Source: Candidatus Doudnabacteria bacterium RIFCSPHIGHO2_01_FULL_45_18
GTDB lineage: Bacteria; Patescibacteriota; Doudnabacteria; UBA920; O2-02-FULL-48-8
NCBI GenBank assembly: GCA_001779915.1
Contig: MFEJ01000007.1
Coordinates: 1-33,045 of the forward strand
DNA length: 33,045 nt
Reading direction: 5' to 3'
The translations under genes and the position numbers were made by a program. The notes beneath the pieces are model-generated. The model was not told where the DNA came from, ran no database searches, and was given only the letters and a program-made list of their open reading frames with translations. Below are positions 1-8,236 of this stretch, in pieces. Positions within the stretch are counted from its first letter, which is position 1. Every line of letters begins with the position of its first letter.

Positions 1-354
1 CCGATATACAAAGCCAATGTTCAAACTTTCGTGACTCTCCGTAATGTTACTCCTAAAGTTTCACTTGAGATTCTACGCAGGCTACCAGCTTATTTCAAAA
101 ATCCTACGGACCATTTTTCTCTCGATCCATCTTTCGAGCCGGACAGAGAAAATATTCCAGAAAATCTCAGGCATATTCCAGTAAACGACGATAATACTCG
201 AATCTTCAAAGAACTCCAACTGTGCAATAGACATGGATTGATAACCCCTGTAGACGCTGAGCATATGTATTATGCCGCTATTAACTCCAAGGCGTGCAAA
301 TTAACAGCATTGGGTGCCCATTACCGCAAACTCGCTGAAATGGCAAGAATTTGA
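1..354 (+). CDS. C-terminal part of a hypothetical protein, open at the left window edge
   Basis: Frame is open from base 1 (PIYKANVQTFVTLRNVTPK...) to TGA at 352-354; no recognised family. Confidence 0.45.
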   Translation, partial: PIYKANVQTFVTLRNVTPKVSLEILRRLPAYFKNPTDHFSLDPSFEPDRENIPENLRHIPVNDDNTRIFKELQLCNRHGLITPVDAEHMYYAAINSKACKLTALGAHYRKLAEMARI

Positions 355-390
355 TGGATCCAATATCCTAGTCTCATCTAAAACTCTAAT

Positions 391-433
391 CAAAAGTGAC
401 ACATTTAGTAAGCCCATAAATGTGTCACTTTTG
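391..433. repeat. Perfect 17-bp inverted repeat / strong hairpin
   Basis: caaaagtgacacattta-gtaagccca-taaatgtgtcacttttg. Confidence 0.85.
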
Positions 434-440
434 TAACATT

Positions 441-524
441 TCAAAATTAGACCCCTGGAAAAGTCGCGGGGTGATACACCTTTGAAGTGTCCCATTTTAC
501 CCCTACCTAAGTGCCTAATTTTGA
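441..524. repeat. Nested inverted-repeat structure
   Basis: Outer arms tcaaaattag (441-450) / ctaattttga (515-524), inner hairpin acccc...ggggt (451-472). Confidence 0.6.
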
Positions 525-544
525 GTTATAATTTATCTATCGAA

Positions 545-658
545 TACCCTTTGAAAAGCCCTACCCGGTTGGTCGGCAACAGGAGGGGCACCCCAGTTAG
601 TGAGACCGAAGAGGGTCCTTAACTCCCAAATAAAGAATCGCCGGATAGGCGGTTTTTT
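545..658 (+). ncRNA. Candidate structured small RNA or leader ending in an intrinsic terminator
   Basis: Hairpins ggggcacccc and gttagtgagaccgaagagggtccttaac, then a terminator hairpin; no ORF. Family not recognised. Confidence 0.35.
636..658 (+). terminator. Intrinsic terminator
   Basis: cgcc-ggata-ggcg followed by TTTTTT. Confidence 0.65.
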
Positions 659-667
659 GTTTTGGAC

Positions 668-712
668 TTGACAGCACCCTTATTTATGGTACTATATAGG
701 GGTATAGGGTAT
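668..712 (+). promoter_or_regulatory. Promoter with overlapping CsoR/RcnR-type operator
   Basis: TTGACA (668-673), TACTAT (690-695), 16-nt spacer, then G-tract operator-like tatataggggtatagggtatta upstream of the CsoR-family gene. Confidence 0.6.
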
Positions 713-729
713 TATTAAACTTAAGTATC

Positions 730-1011
730 ATGAATCACAAACTGGATCAGAAGCTCAAGAACCGAGCCATACACAGGGCAAAGATTATAGGAGGACAACT
801 AGAGGGCCTGGTCAAGTCTATTGAGAGCGAGGAGTATTGTCCTATTTTACTGGAACGATCCTTAGCTATCCAAAAGTCGCTTAAAAGTTTAAACGCCTTT
901 TTGCTTGAAAACCATCTTAAAATCCACGTAACACATCAGATCAAGCATGAAGGACAAGAGGAGAAGGCCATTAAGGAATTAATTAAGGTGTATACCTTAT
1001 CGAATAGATAA
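730..1011 (+). CDS. CsoR/RcnR/FrmR-family metal-responsive transcriptional repressor
   Basis: All-helical family pattern: HRAKIIGGQLEGL...EEYC...LLENHLKIHVTHQ; C37, H62, H66 in family spacing. Confidence 0.85.
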   Translation: MNHKLDQKLKNRAIHRAKIIGGQLEGLVKSIESEEYCPILLERSLAIQKSLKSLNAFLLENHLKIHVTHQIKHEGQEEKAIKELIKVYTLSNR

Positions 1012-1015
1012 ATAT

Positions 1016-1147
1016 ATGATGGGTAATTATGGAAATGTGTTTGGTTGGGGTTTTGGCGGAGGTATTATGATGCTCGTATTTTGGATCGCAGTGATTGTGT
1101 GCATTGCGCAGTCGGTAAAAGAAATAAGTGGCAAGCAGAACGATTAA
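1016..1147 (+). CDS. Small membrane protein (43 aa), absent from the supplied ORF list
   Basis: MMGNYGNVFGWGFGGGIMMLVFWIAVIVCIAQSVKEISGKQND; resembles the Gly/Met-rich TM part of SHOCT-type small proteins; sits between operon genes. Confidence 0.5.
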   Translation: MMGNYGNVFGWGFGGGIMMLVFWIAVIVCIAQSVKEISGKQND

Positions 1148-1172
1148 TCTTATTTTAAGTAAGTACCACGCC

Positions 1173-1403
1173 ATGTCAAACAATCATAAAAATGCCGGGC
1201 ATAAAGGAATGACGTGGATGATGATTTCCTGTCTCCTCCTACTGGGTGTTCTATTTCTTCGTGGGGATAATCTATCTTTAGGCGGAGACATCTGGCCAAT
1301 TCTTGTCGGGGTCTTTATGGTCGCACATGTCTGGGTGATGTTAAAAGGCCACGATGGCGATACTAGCCGGGATTACCACGAACATGACCCTAAACATCAA
1401 TAA
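1173..1403 (+). CDS. DUF2933-like small His-rich membrane protein
   Basis: MSNNHKNAGHKGMTWMMISCLLLLGVLFL...VFMVAHVWVMLKGH...HEHDPKH; ATG at 1173 preferred over the ORF-track start. Confidence 0.6.
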   Translation: MSNNHKNAGHKGMTWMMISCLLLLGVLFLRGDNLSLGGDIWPILVGVFMVAHVWVMLKGHDGDTSRDYHEHDPKHQ

Positions 1404-1407
1404 CACT

Positions 1408-1917
1408 ATGACCAAACAAGTAAAAATTATAGGCGGTATCGGGATAGGAATTGTGGCATTAGGAGCCTTGCTGTTTTATGCACAACCATCAAGCAATCAA
1501 CCCTCTGGCACGTTTGACAGGAATGCTCCGTCAAATGCCATTTCGGTACTAGGAGCAAGTAACTACGACTTTGGCCCAATATCCATGAAAAACGGGAAGG
1601 TCAGCACGACTTTCAAAATTAAAAATATACAAAGCGAACCAGTAACATTAAGTAAACTCTATACCTCATGCATGTGCACAGAAGTGACACTCAAAGTTGC
1701 AAGCAGGACGCAGGGACCCTTTAGTATGTTAGGACATGGCCCTATCCCAAAATTCAACGAAATTTTACAGCCCAATGAGGAAGCAGAGATTGAAGTTGTC
1801 TATGATCCGGCGGCACACGGCCCCTCCGGTGTAGGAAAAATTCAAAGAACGGTAACACTAGAAAATAATACCGGACAGCCAGTTGAACTTCTGGTTGCCG
1901 CTAATGTTACGCCTTAA
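1408..1917 (+). CDS. DUF1573-family exported/anchored protein
   Basis: N-terminal TM, YDFGPISMKNGKVSTTFKIKNIQSEPVTLSKLYTSCMCTEV...VVYDP pattern typical of DUF1573. Confidence 0.75.
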   Translation: MTKQVKIIGGIGIGIVALGALLFYAQPSSNQPSGTFDRNAPSNAISVLGASNYDFGPISMKNGKVSTTFKIKNIQSEPVTLSKLYTSCMCTEVTLKVASRTQGPFSMLGHGPIPKFNEILQPNEEAEIEVVYDPAAHGPSGVGKIQRTVTLENNTGQPVELLVAANVTP

Positions 1918-1922
1918 ATTTT

Positions 1923-2711
1923 ATGAATAAATACCGAAATCTTATTGTGCTAGTTGCCACCGCCCTGCTTCTGTTTGGAGGAGCTATTTTCTTCCAAAAA
2001 TTTCAGTTAGGTGGGGAGTGGCTATGGAGCATAAGCGACGGCGGTAAAGCACTTTTGCCGCTCATTGTCGTTTCGTCGCTGGTAGACAGCATCAACCCTT
2101 GTGCTTTCTCCATCTTAATTGTCAGTATTATTTTCCTGTTCAGCTTGGGTAAAACTCGAGAGAAAATTTTGAAATACGGTCTGTTTTATATCTTAGGAAT
2201 CTTTGCGGTCTACCTACTGATCGGCTTAGGACTTCTCCAAGTCCTCCATATTTTTAATGTTCCGCACTTCATGTCAAAGGTCGGAGCAGGACTACTGATC
2301 TTTTTCGGCATCGTAAATATTTTAGAGACGCTGTTTCCAAAGTTTCCGATTCGCTTTGCTATTCCCCACAGTGCTCACAGCAAGATGAACCAGCTGATAG
2401 AAAAAGTCAGCTTGCCGGGCATGTTCGCATTGGGAGCACTGGTCGGCCTGTGCGAGTTTCCATGCACTGGCGGACCCTACTTAACTACCGTGGGATTGTT
2501 GCACGACATGAAGACCTATTGGATAGGTGCCGGTTATCTCGTTCTCTACAATCTCATCTTTATCTCACCGCTTGTAGTGATTCTCTCGATCGCCAGCAAT
2601 AAAGTATTGGTAGAAAAGGTGCAAGACTTCCAAAAATTAAACAAGAGATGGATGAAAGTTGTTGCCGGATTCTTAATGATCGTCTTAGCTTTCGTCATCC
2701 TAAGTCTTTAA
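1923..2711 (+). CDS. CcdA/DsbD-TM-like cytochrome c biogenesis / thiol-transport membrane protein
   Basis: VDSINPCAFSILIVSIIFLFSLG... and CEFPCTGGPYL, six or more TM segments. Confidence 0.75.
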   Translation: MNKYRNLIVLVATALLLFGGAIFFQKFQLGGEWLWSISDGGKALLPLIVVSSLVDSINPCAFSILIVSIIFLFSLGKTREKILKYGLFYILGIFAVYLLIGLGLLQVLHIFNVPHFMSKVGAGLLIFFGIVNILETLFPKFPIRFAIPHSAHSKMNQLIEKVSLPGMFALGALVGLCEFPCTGGPYLTTVGLLHDMKTYWIGAGYLVLYNLIFISPLVVILSIASNKVLVEKVQDFQKLNKRWMKVVAGFLMIVLAFVILSL

Positions 2712-2715
2712 CTCC

Positions 2716-3123
2716 ATGATCTATTATCTTTTAATAATTTTTCTTCTCACCCTTGTATTCTGGGTATTATACAGATCTCGGATTATCGCTTTTTGTCCAA
2801 TCTGTGCGGTGACGGTGATTACTTGGGTCGGTGGACTACTGGCGATACATCTGCGCGTTTCGTGGGCTAACCCTTTCGTTGTCGCTATTCTTATGGGAGC
2901 AAGTATGGGGGCGTTAGCAGAAAAGTACGGCCGCCGATTCGGGTTGCTTTGGAAAACGGCAATGATACTTCTTGGCATAAGCTCGATCTATTTCCTTGTC
3001 CAGCCAGATGGACTCTATGAAGGTCTGGGAATTACCACCGTTCTGCTTGGTATTACATTTTTTTCACACAAAGGTACACCAGCAGAGCATGTGCGTGGAG
3101 ATTTATTTAAAGATTGTTGCTAA
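2716..3123 (+). CDS. Small multi-TM protein with FCPIC motif and C-terminal CC
   Basis: FCPICAVTVITWVGG..., ends FKDCC; tightly packed between ccdA-like and ATPase genes. Confidence 0.6.
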   Translation: MIYYLLIIFLLTLVFWVLYRSRIIAFCPICAVTVITWVGGLLAIHLRVSWANPFVVAILMGASMGALAEKYGRRFGLLWKTAMILLGISSIYFLVQPDGLYEGLGITTVLLGITFFSHKGTPAEHVRGDLFKDCC

Positions 3124-3127
3124 AATC

Positions 3128-5302
3128 ATGAACCACAATCATCACACACCCGAAGAAACTTTGTATACCTGCCCTATGCATCCAGAAGTAGTTAAAAATG
3201 CACCTGGCAAATGCCCGGGATGCGGGATGGATTTGATTCCAAAAAAACCCGATCCGCGCGCGGGTCACGATATGCAAAAAATGAGCGGTATGGATCATGA
3301 AGCGGCGATGACGAATCCGGCAATGGCCAAGCAGATGGAAGCGGACATGCGCCGCCGATTTTGGATTTCCTTTTTGCTGTCCATTCCTATTTTTCTATAT
3401 TCTCCGGTAGGAGTTATTTTTTTCAAACTGAATCTTCCTGCGCCAATCCCTATTAACTGGATACTTTTTATTCTTACCACGCCAATTGTCTTTTGGACTG
3501 GTTCCATTTTTATTACCGGTACTTATTATTCGCTCAAAGCTAAAAAACTCAATATGGCCGTGCTTATTGCTACCGGCGTTTTGGCGGCATATCTTTTCAG
3601 CGTACTGTTAACATTTATCCGTCCGGAGTCGGAAACCTTCTATGAAGCGGCGGCTTTATTGGTAACCTTCGTACTTTTTGGTCACTGGATGGAAATGAAG
3701 TCGCGACGGGGAACTTCCGATGCGCTCCGTGCGCTTTTCGACCTGGTGCCGCCCAAAGCCAAGGTCATTCGTTCTGGCAAAGAGATCAGTATCCCCAGTG
3801 CGGAAATAGTTCAGGGCGATATCGTTGTGCTTAGGCCCGGCGACAAGGTGCCGGTGGATGGTGAAGTAATCCTGGGCGAAACTTCTATTGACGAATCACT
3901 GGTCACCGGGGAATCTATCCCGGTCACTAAAACCGTCGGTGCAAAAGTGGTGGGAGGATCGGTAAATCTTACCGGTCTTGCACAATTTAAAGCCACAAAA
4001 GTGGGATCGGAAACGGTATTGGCACAGATCATAAAAATGGTTGAGACCGCACAGAACTCCAAAGCTCCCGGTCAGCGCATGGCGGACAAAGCTGCCGGTG
4101 GGCTTGTTATGGTGGCCATTGGTTCCGGTCTGGCCGCCTTCTTTGGGTGGTATTTTGGTGCTGATGCCGGACTTCTCACCGCTTTGACATTTGCTATTTC
4201 AACAATTGTTATCGCATGCCCTGATGCATTGGGGCTGGCGACGCCGACGGCCGTTGCGGTCGGGACTGGTATTGGCGCAAAACATAATATTCTCATTAAG
4301 GATGCGGCGACACTTGAAAATACCTCGAGGCTTACAGCTATCGTGCTTGATAAAACCGGCACGCTCACGGAGGGCAAGCCAAAAGTTACTGAAGTCGTTG
4401 TCCGCTCCGGATACGAGCATCACGAAGTCTTATCGCTTGCCGCTTCGGCCGAACGAGGTTCAAATCATCCCATCAGTCTCGCTATTCTCGAAGAAGCGCA
4501 AAAGAATGGTCTTGAGACAAATGAAAAAGTAGAAAAGTTTGAGAGCATCGGCGGGCACGGCGTCAAAGCCATGGTCAACGGCAAGTCTGTTATTGCGGGC
4601 ACTGAACGCCTGATGCAACAAAACAAGATTAATCTCTCGCCGATCAAAAAAGAAATTGACCGTCTCCTTAATACCGGAAATACCATTAGCATTGTAGCCA
4701 TTAATGGACAGGTGGCAGGTGCCATCGGTGTCGCTGACACCATTCGGCTATCAGCTAAGAAATCAATATCCGCACTTAAGTCGCTTGGACTAGAGGTCGC
4801 AATGATTACCGGGGATCATGAACAAGTAGCCAAGGTGGTATCAAGCGAACTCGGCATAGATCGCTATTTTGCTCAAGTGCTTCCCGAAGAAAAGGCAAAG
4901 TATGTCAAAAAACTCCAAGATGAGGGTAAGTTTGTCGCTATGGTTGGAGATGGCATCAATGACGCTCCGGCCCTAGCGCAAGCAGATATCGGCATTGCTA
5001 TCGGTGCCGGTACGGACGTAGCTATCGAAACCGGCAACATCGTGCTCATGAAGTCAGATCCTTACGATATTGTGGTCGCCATCAGGTTATCCAAAGCCAC
5101 CGTCACCAAAATGAAGCAGAATCTCTTTTGGGCGGCTATCTACAACATACTGGCTATTCCAGTCGCGGCCGGGGTGTTTTATCCTTCGCTCGGCTGGTCG
5201 CTTCGGCCGGAGATTGCCGCTTTGCTTATGTCTGCTTCCTCGATCATTGTTGCCACAAATGCGGTACTGCTGAAGCGCGTTGAACCAAAATTAAAGGTAT
5301 AG
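3128..5302 (+). CDS. Heavy-metal-translocating P1B-type ATPase with N-terminal HMBD
   Basis: YTCPMHPEVVKNAPGKCPGCGMDL (HMBD), TGES, DKTGTLTEGK, GDGINDAPALAQADIG, TM motif ACPDALGLATP; ATG at 3128 preferred over the upstream ORF start. Confidence 0.95.
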   Translation: MNHNHHTPEETLYTCPMHPEVVKNAPGKCPGCGMDLIPKKPDPRAGHDMQKMSGMDHEAAMTNPAMAKQMEADMRRRFWISFLLSIPIFLYSPVGVIFFKLNLPAPIPINWILFILTTPIVFWTGSIFITGTYYSLKAKKLNMAVLIATGVLAAYLFSVLLTFIRPESETFYEAAALLVTFVLFGHWMEMKSRRGTSDALRALFDLVPPKAKVIRSGKEISIPSAEIVQGDIVVLRPGDKVPVDGEVILGETSIDESLVTGESIPVTKTVGAKVVGGSVNLTGLAQFKATKVGSETVLAQIIKMVETAQNSKAPGQRMADKAAGGLVMVAIGSGLAAFFGWYFGADAGLLTALTFAISTIVIACPDALGLATPTAVAVGTGIGAKHNILIKDAATLENTSRLTAIVLDKTGTLTEGKPKVTEVVVRSGYEHHEVLSLAASAERGSNHPISLAILEEAQKNGLETNEKVEKFESIGGHGVKAMVNGKSVIAGTERLMQQNKINLSPIKKEIDRLLNTGNTISIVAINGQVAGAIGVADTIRLSAKKSISALKSLGLEVAMITGDHEQVAKVVSSELGIDRYFAQVLPEEKAKYVKKLQDEGKFVAMVGDGINDAPALAQADIGIAIGAGTDVAIETGNIVLMKSDPYDIVVAIRLSKATVTKMKQNLFWAAIYNILAIPVAAGVFYPSLGWSLRPEIAALLMSASSIIVATNAVLLKRVEPKLKV

Positions 5303-5316
5303 TTAACCAAAAGCCT

Positions 5317-5432
5317 ATGAAAAATATCTTTACATCGGTCTTGATGCCGTAGTTATCATTGCAGGAGCGATCTTTCTGTCCCAGAATCAATCGCCTGGAA
5401 CGTTTGTTGTTCACCAAAGGGCGGTTTTTTGA
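5317..5432 (+). pseudogene. Frameshifted remnant of a short membrane-anchored protein
   Basis: One added A in the run after ATG gives MKKYLYIGLDAVVIIAGAIFLSQNQSPGTFVVHQRAVF*; as written the ATG frame stops after 11 codons. Confidence 0.4.
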
Positions 5433-5444
5433 TATCATTTAAGT

Positions 5445-6089
5445 ATGCACAACAAGAGGATTTTTTATACCGTAGTTTTACTGCTGTTTCTAGCGCTTTT
5501 ATTTCAGTCATCCATATTTTTGCAAGAAATTTTGCGGGAATTTACGGGTTCGCTGATTGGCTTTGAAGAATTTAATCCCAGGCCGGCCATGATTTTGTTT
5601 GTCCTTTTTGCCAGTCTTTCCGTGCTAGCCGGTCCGTTTAGCAGTTTTCCGTTGGTCCCACCCGCGGTTTTAATTTGGGGCTTACCCATGACTTTAGTGT
5701 TGCTTTACTTAGGTTGGCTGATGGGGAACTGTATCGCGTACTTTATTGGTAGATTTTTTGGCCGGTTTTTGGTGGATAAAATCGTGGGCGAGGCCAAGGT
5801 TGGTAATTGGATTAATTCTTTGAAAGCAAAACTTACTTTTTTCTATTTGCTGTTGTTTCGGATAGCCACACCCTCAGAAACCGGTTATGCGTTTGGGGTC
5901 ATTCATTACGACTTTGCCAAATATTTGATTATTTCTATGCTCGCGGAATTACCATTTGTGCTTCTCATGGTATATGCCGGCGAAGCTTTCACCAGATCCA
6001 GCACGTACGCGCTCATCAGTCTGGTTTGGATCTGGGCGATCATTATTTTTTTGGCTCTATATTTTTTTCGGAAAGCGAGCAAACGGTAG
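5445..6089 (+). CDS. DedA/VTT (SNARE-associated/TVP38-like) membrane protein
   Basis: GPFSSFPLVPPAVLIWG...GWLMGNCIAYFIGRFFGR...FRIATPSETGYAFGV. Confidence 0.75.
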   Translation: MHNKRIFYTVVLLLFLALLFQSSIFLQEILREFTGSLIGFEEFNPRPAMILFVLFASLSVLAGPFSSFPLVPPAVLIWGLPMTLVLLYLGWLMGNCIAYFIGRFFGRFLVDKIVGEAKVGNWINSLKAKLTFFYLLLFRIATPSETGYAFGVIHYDFAKYLIISMLAELPFVLLMVYAGEAFTRSSTYALISLVWIWAIIIFLALYFFRKASKR

Positions 6090-6141
6090 CATTTTTTGGT
6101 ATAATGAAAACATAACTAACACATAGTCTGCAAGGACCCTT

Positions 6142-6690
6142 ATGCGCAAGATGTTTGAAAAACCCCGAGATATTATGTTATATCAGGAACGGACCGAGGA
6201 GCAAGAATTTGGCCGGGCCAAGAAAGCATACCGGATTTGCAGCAAATGTCGGGCGGTTTATTTTACCAAATCCTGGCATCATATTGACGCCATCGACGTG
6301 GCGAAAATTAAAAAACGTAGCACGCTTTGGGTCACTCGTTGTCCGGCCTGCCAAATGATCGCTGACCACCAGTACGAAGGAGCACTAACGATTAAAGATA
6401 TTCCCAAAAAATTTGCTGATGAATTACTGCATTTGATTAAGGCCTTTAGTAAAAGAGCTTATGAAAAAAATTGCCAGCATCGTTTAATCGCGGTAACGAA
6501 AGAAAGCCAAGACGCGTGGACAGTGACCACCACAGAAAATCAGCTGGCCAGCAAATTGGCAAAAAAAATCAAAGATGTCTTTGACCGAGTGGAACTGAAG
6601 GTCGCTTATTCCAAACAGCCGGATGATGTGGAGCGAATTTTGGTTCGATTCAAGCCTTATTTATCCTTGACCCCGAACAAAAAGCATTAG
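6142..6690 (+). CDS. Zn-ribbon NMD3/BCAM0308-like protein
   Basis: CSKCRAVYFTKSWH...CPACQMIADHQYEGALTI...WTVTTTENQLASKLAKKI layout. Confidence 0.5.
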   Translation: MRKMFEKPRDIMLYQERTEEQEFGRAKKAYRICSKCRAVYFTKSWHHIDAIDVAKIKKRSTLWVTRCPACQMIADHQYEGALTIKDIPKKFADELLHLIKAFSKRAYEKNCQHRLIAVTKESQDAWTVTTTENQLASKLAKKIKDVFDRVELKVAYSKQPDDVERILVRFKPYLSLTPNKKH

Positions 6691-6754
6691 TAAAAGTTAA
6701 TGTTTTTTGTTATAATTAAATTAGTCAGATAATTAAGTTGTTGGAAACAAACAT

Positions 6755-7123
6755 ATGTCAAATATGCAAAAAATGGAGTGGGTACTCAAAATCGGGGTAG
6801 CGGGCGAGTTCGTGGGTCATGGAGTTTTTGCGATCCAAGGCAAAAAGGATTGGATTGGCTGGATAGACCGGCTGCTTAATACTGGGGACGCAACCGCGGC
6901 AACTCTATTGATGATTGTCGGAATTATAGACATAGCGATTGCTTTAATCGTCTTGTTCCGACCGGTCAATTGGGTTTTGCTTTGGGCAGCGTTTTGGGGA
7001 CTATGGACGGCCCTGGTCCGGCCGATGATGGGACTTCCGGTATGGGATTTCATCGAGCGCTTTGCCAATTGGGCGGCTCCGCTTGCGCTTTATTATTTTT
7101 ATAACAGAAATAAAAGTCAGTAA
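6755..7123 (+). CDS. Hypothetical four-TM protein
   Basis: KIGVAGEFVGHGVFAIQGKKDWIGWI...; no clear family. Confidence 0.55.
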   Translation: MSNMQKMEWVLKIGVAGEFVGHGVFAIQGKKDWIGWIDRLLNTGDATAATLLMIVGIIDIAIALIVLFRPVNWVLLWAAFWGLWTALVRPMMGLPVWDFIERFANWAAPLALYYFYNRNKSQ

Positions 7124-7128
7124 AAGTT

Positions 7129-7166
7129 AAAAAATCGTCCCGACTGTCGTCGCGGACGATTTTTTG
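7129..7166 (+). terminator. Intrinsic terminator
   Basis: aaaatcgtcc...ggacgattttttg. Confidence 0.75.
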
Positions 7167-7199
7167 TTATAATTAAGTTATAAGGATTAAGCAAACAGT

Positions 7200-7793
7200 A
7201 TGAATAACGAAAAATTATTATATGGAGTCGCGGGATTAGGGCTGGGTATTATAATAACTTGGATAGTTGCGTCCTCGGGGACACAGATGTTGGGGTCAAG
7301 AAATTCTATGATGACGGATATGGGTGATGTTGATGAGCACTTTATTGACCAAATGATTCCCCACCATGAAGATGCGGTTACTATGTCAGAATTGGCATTG
7401 GTCAAAGCCGAGCATCAGGAGCTTAAGGACCTCGCCCAAAGAATCATTACAGTTCAAAATCAAGAAGTTGAGCAGATGAAACAGTGGCGAAAGGATTGGT
7501 TTGGATTGGGCGGACTGTTGATAAAAGTAGCTTCAGCTCATGGTTTTGAACACGGCTTGAATATGGGGATGATGGGCGACACCTCTGATCTGGAAGAACT
7601 AGAAAATGCCCAACCTTTTGACAAAAAGTTCATTGAAGAAATGATCCCGCATCACCAAATGGCCGTAATGATGGCGCGCATGCTTTTGAACACCACGCAA
7701 CGAACAGAAATGAAAAAATTGGCTAATGACATTGTCTCTAGCCAAAACCAGGAAATCGAACAAATGCGGGCCTGGTACAAAGCGTGGTATTAG
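7200..7793 (+). CDS. DUF305 protein (copper-associated family), tandem MIPHH modules
   Basis: DEHFIDQMIPHHEDAVTMSELAL...DKKFIEEMIPHHQMAVMMARMLL...SQNQEIEQMRAWY. Confidence 0.9.
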   Translation: MNNEKLLYGVAGLGLGIIITWIVASSGTQMLGSRNSMMTDMGDVDEHFIDQMIPHHEDAVTMSELALVKAEHQELKDLAQRIITVQNQEVEQMKQWRKDWFGLGGLLIKVASAHGFEHGLNMGMMGDTSDLEELENAQPFDKKFIEEMIPHHQMAVMMARMLLNTTQRTEMKKLANDIVSSQNQEIEQMRAWYKAWY

Positions 7794-7847
7794 TCGGAGA
7801 TTTTTAATTTAACAAAGGTCGAATACCAATTAAATAAAAGAATAATT

Positions 7848-8102
7848 ATGATCAATGTTAATCATCTGCTGAAAGTCAACGCGGCCTGGATCAGCATCGT
7901 CTATGTCGTGTGTTTTGCGGGGGCGGGAATGTTTTCCGGAATGCGTCCGGGTTTGATGATGCATGGCTGGCACATGAGCGGGTATGCGGGCCAGAATGTT
8001 TTGACTTTTAATACTTTTCTTTCCGGCCTGGTCATCTGGAATGTCGTGGCTTTTCTGGCGGTCTGGCTTTTCGCAGCGCTCTACAATGGAATTAAAAAAT
8101 AA
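7848..8102 (+). CDS. DUF5676-like small membrane protein
   Basis: NAAWISIVYVVCFAGAGMFSGMRPGLMMHGWHMSG... Confidence 0.55.
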   Translation: MINVNHLLKVNAAWISIVYVVCFAGAGMFSGMRPGLMMHGWHMSGYAGQNVLTFNTFLSGLVIWNVVAFLAVWLFAALYNGIKK

Positions 8103-8111
8103 GCTGTTTTG

Positions 8112-8236
8112 ATGGATCATAAGTATCATACCGAGCATGCTCACGACAAACACGTCGGGCATTCGCCAACTGTTCCGGGAAACTTAAGGCTGCCGGATTG
8201 TTCGGAGTAATTTTATCAGCAGCAATTGGTGCCTGA
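8112..8236 (+). pseudogene. Possible remnant of a His-rich small membrane protein (frame broken)
   Basis: ATG frame MDHKYHTEHAHDKHVGHSPTVPGNLRLPDCSE*; another frame continues GKLKAAGLFGVILSAAIGA*. Confidence 0.25.

Noticed and set aside
391-524. IS481-type transposon ends suggested by TGTGTCACTTTT and nested repeats
   Set aside because: No transposase or target duplication seen; kept only as structured DNA/RNA
2996-3127. N-terminal extension of the P-type ATPase ORF (44 codons upstream of ATG 3128)
   Set aside because: Overlaps the 2716-3123 gene in another frame; HMBD starts naturally after ATG 3128
4072-4377. Antisense ORFs within the P-type ATPase gene (also 3811-4062, 4199-4423, 4465-4743 minus; 4191-4532 plus)
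   Set aside because: Shadow frames of a strongly supported CDS with no initiation signal or recognisable protein features
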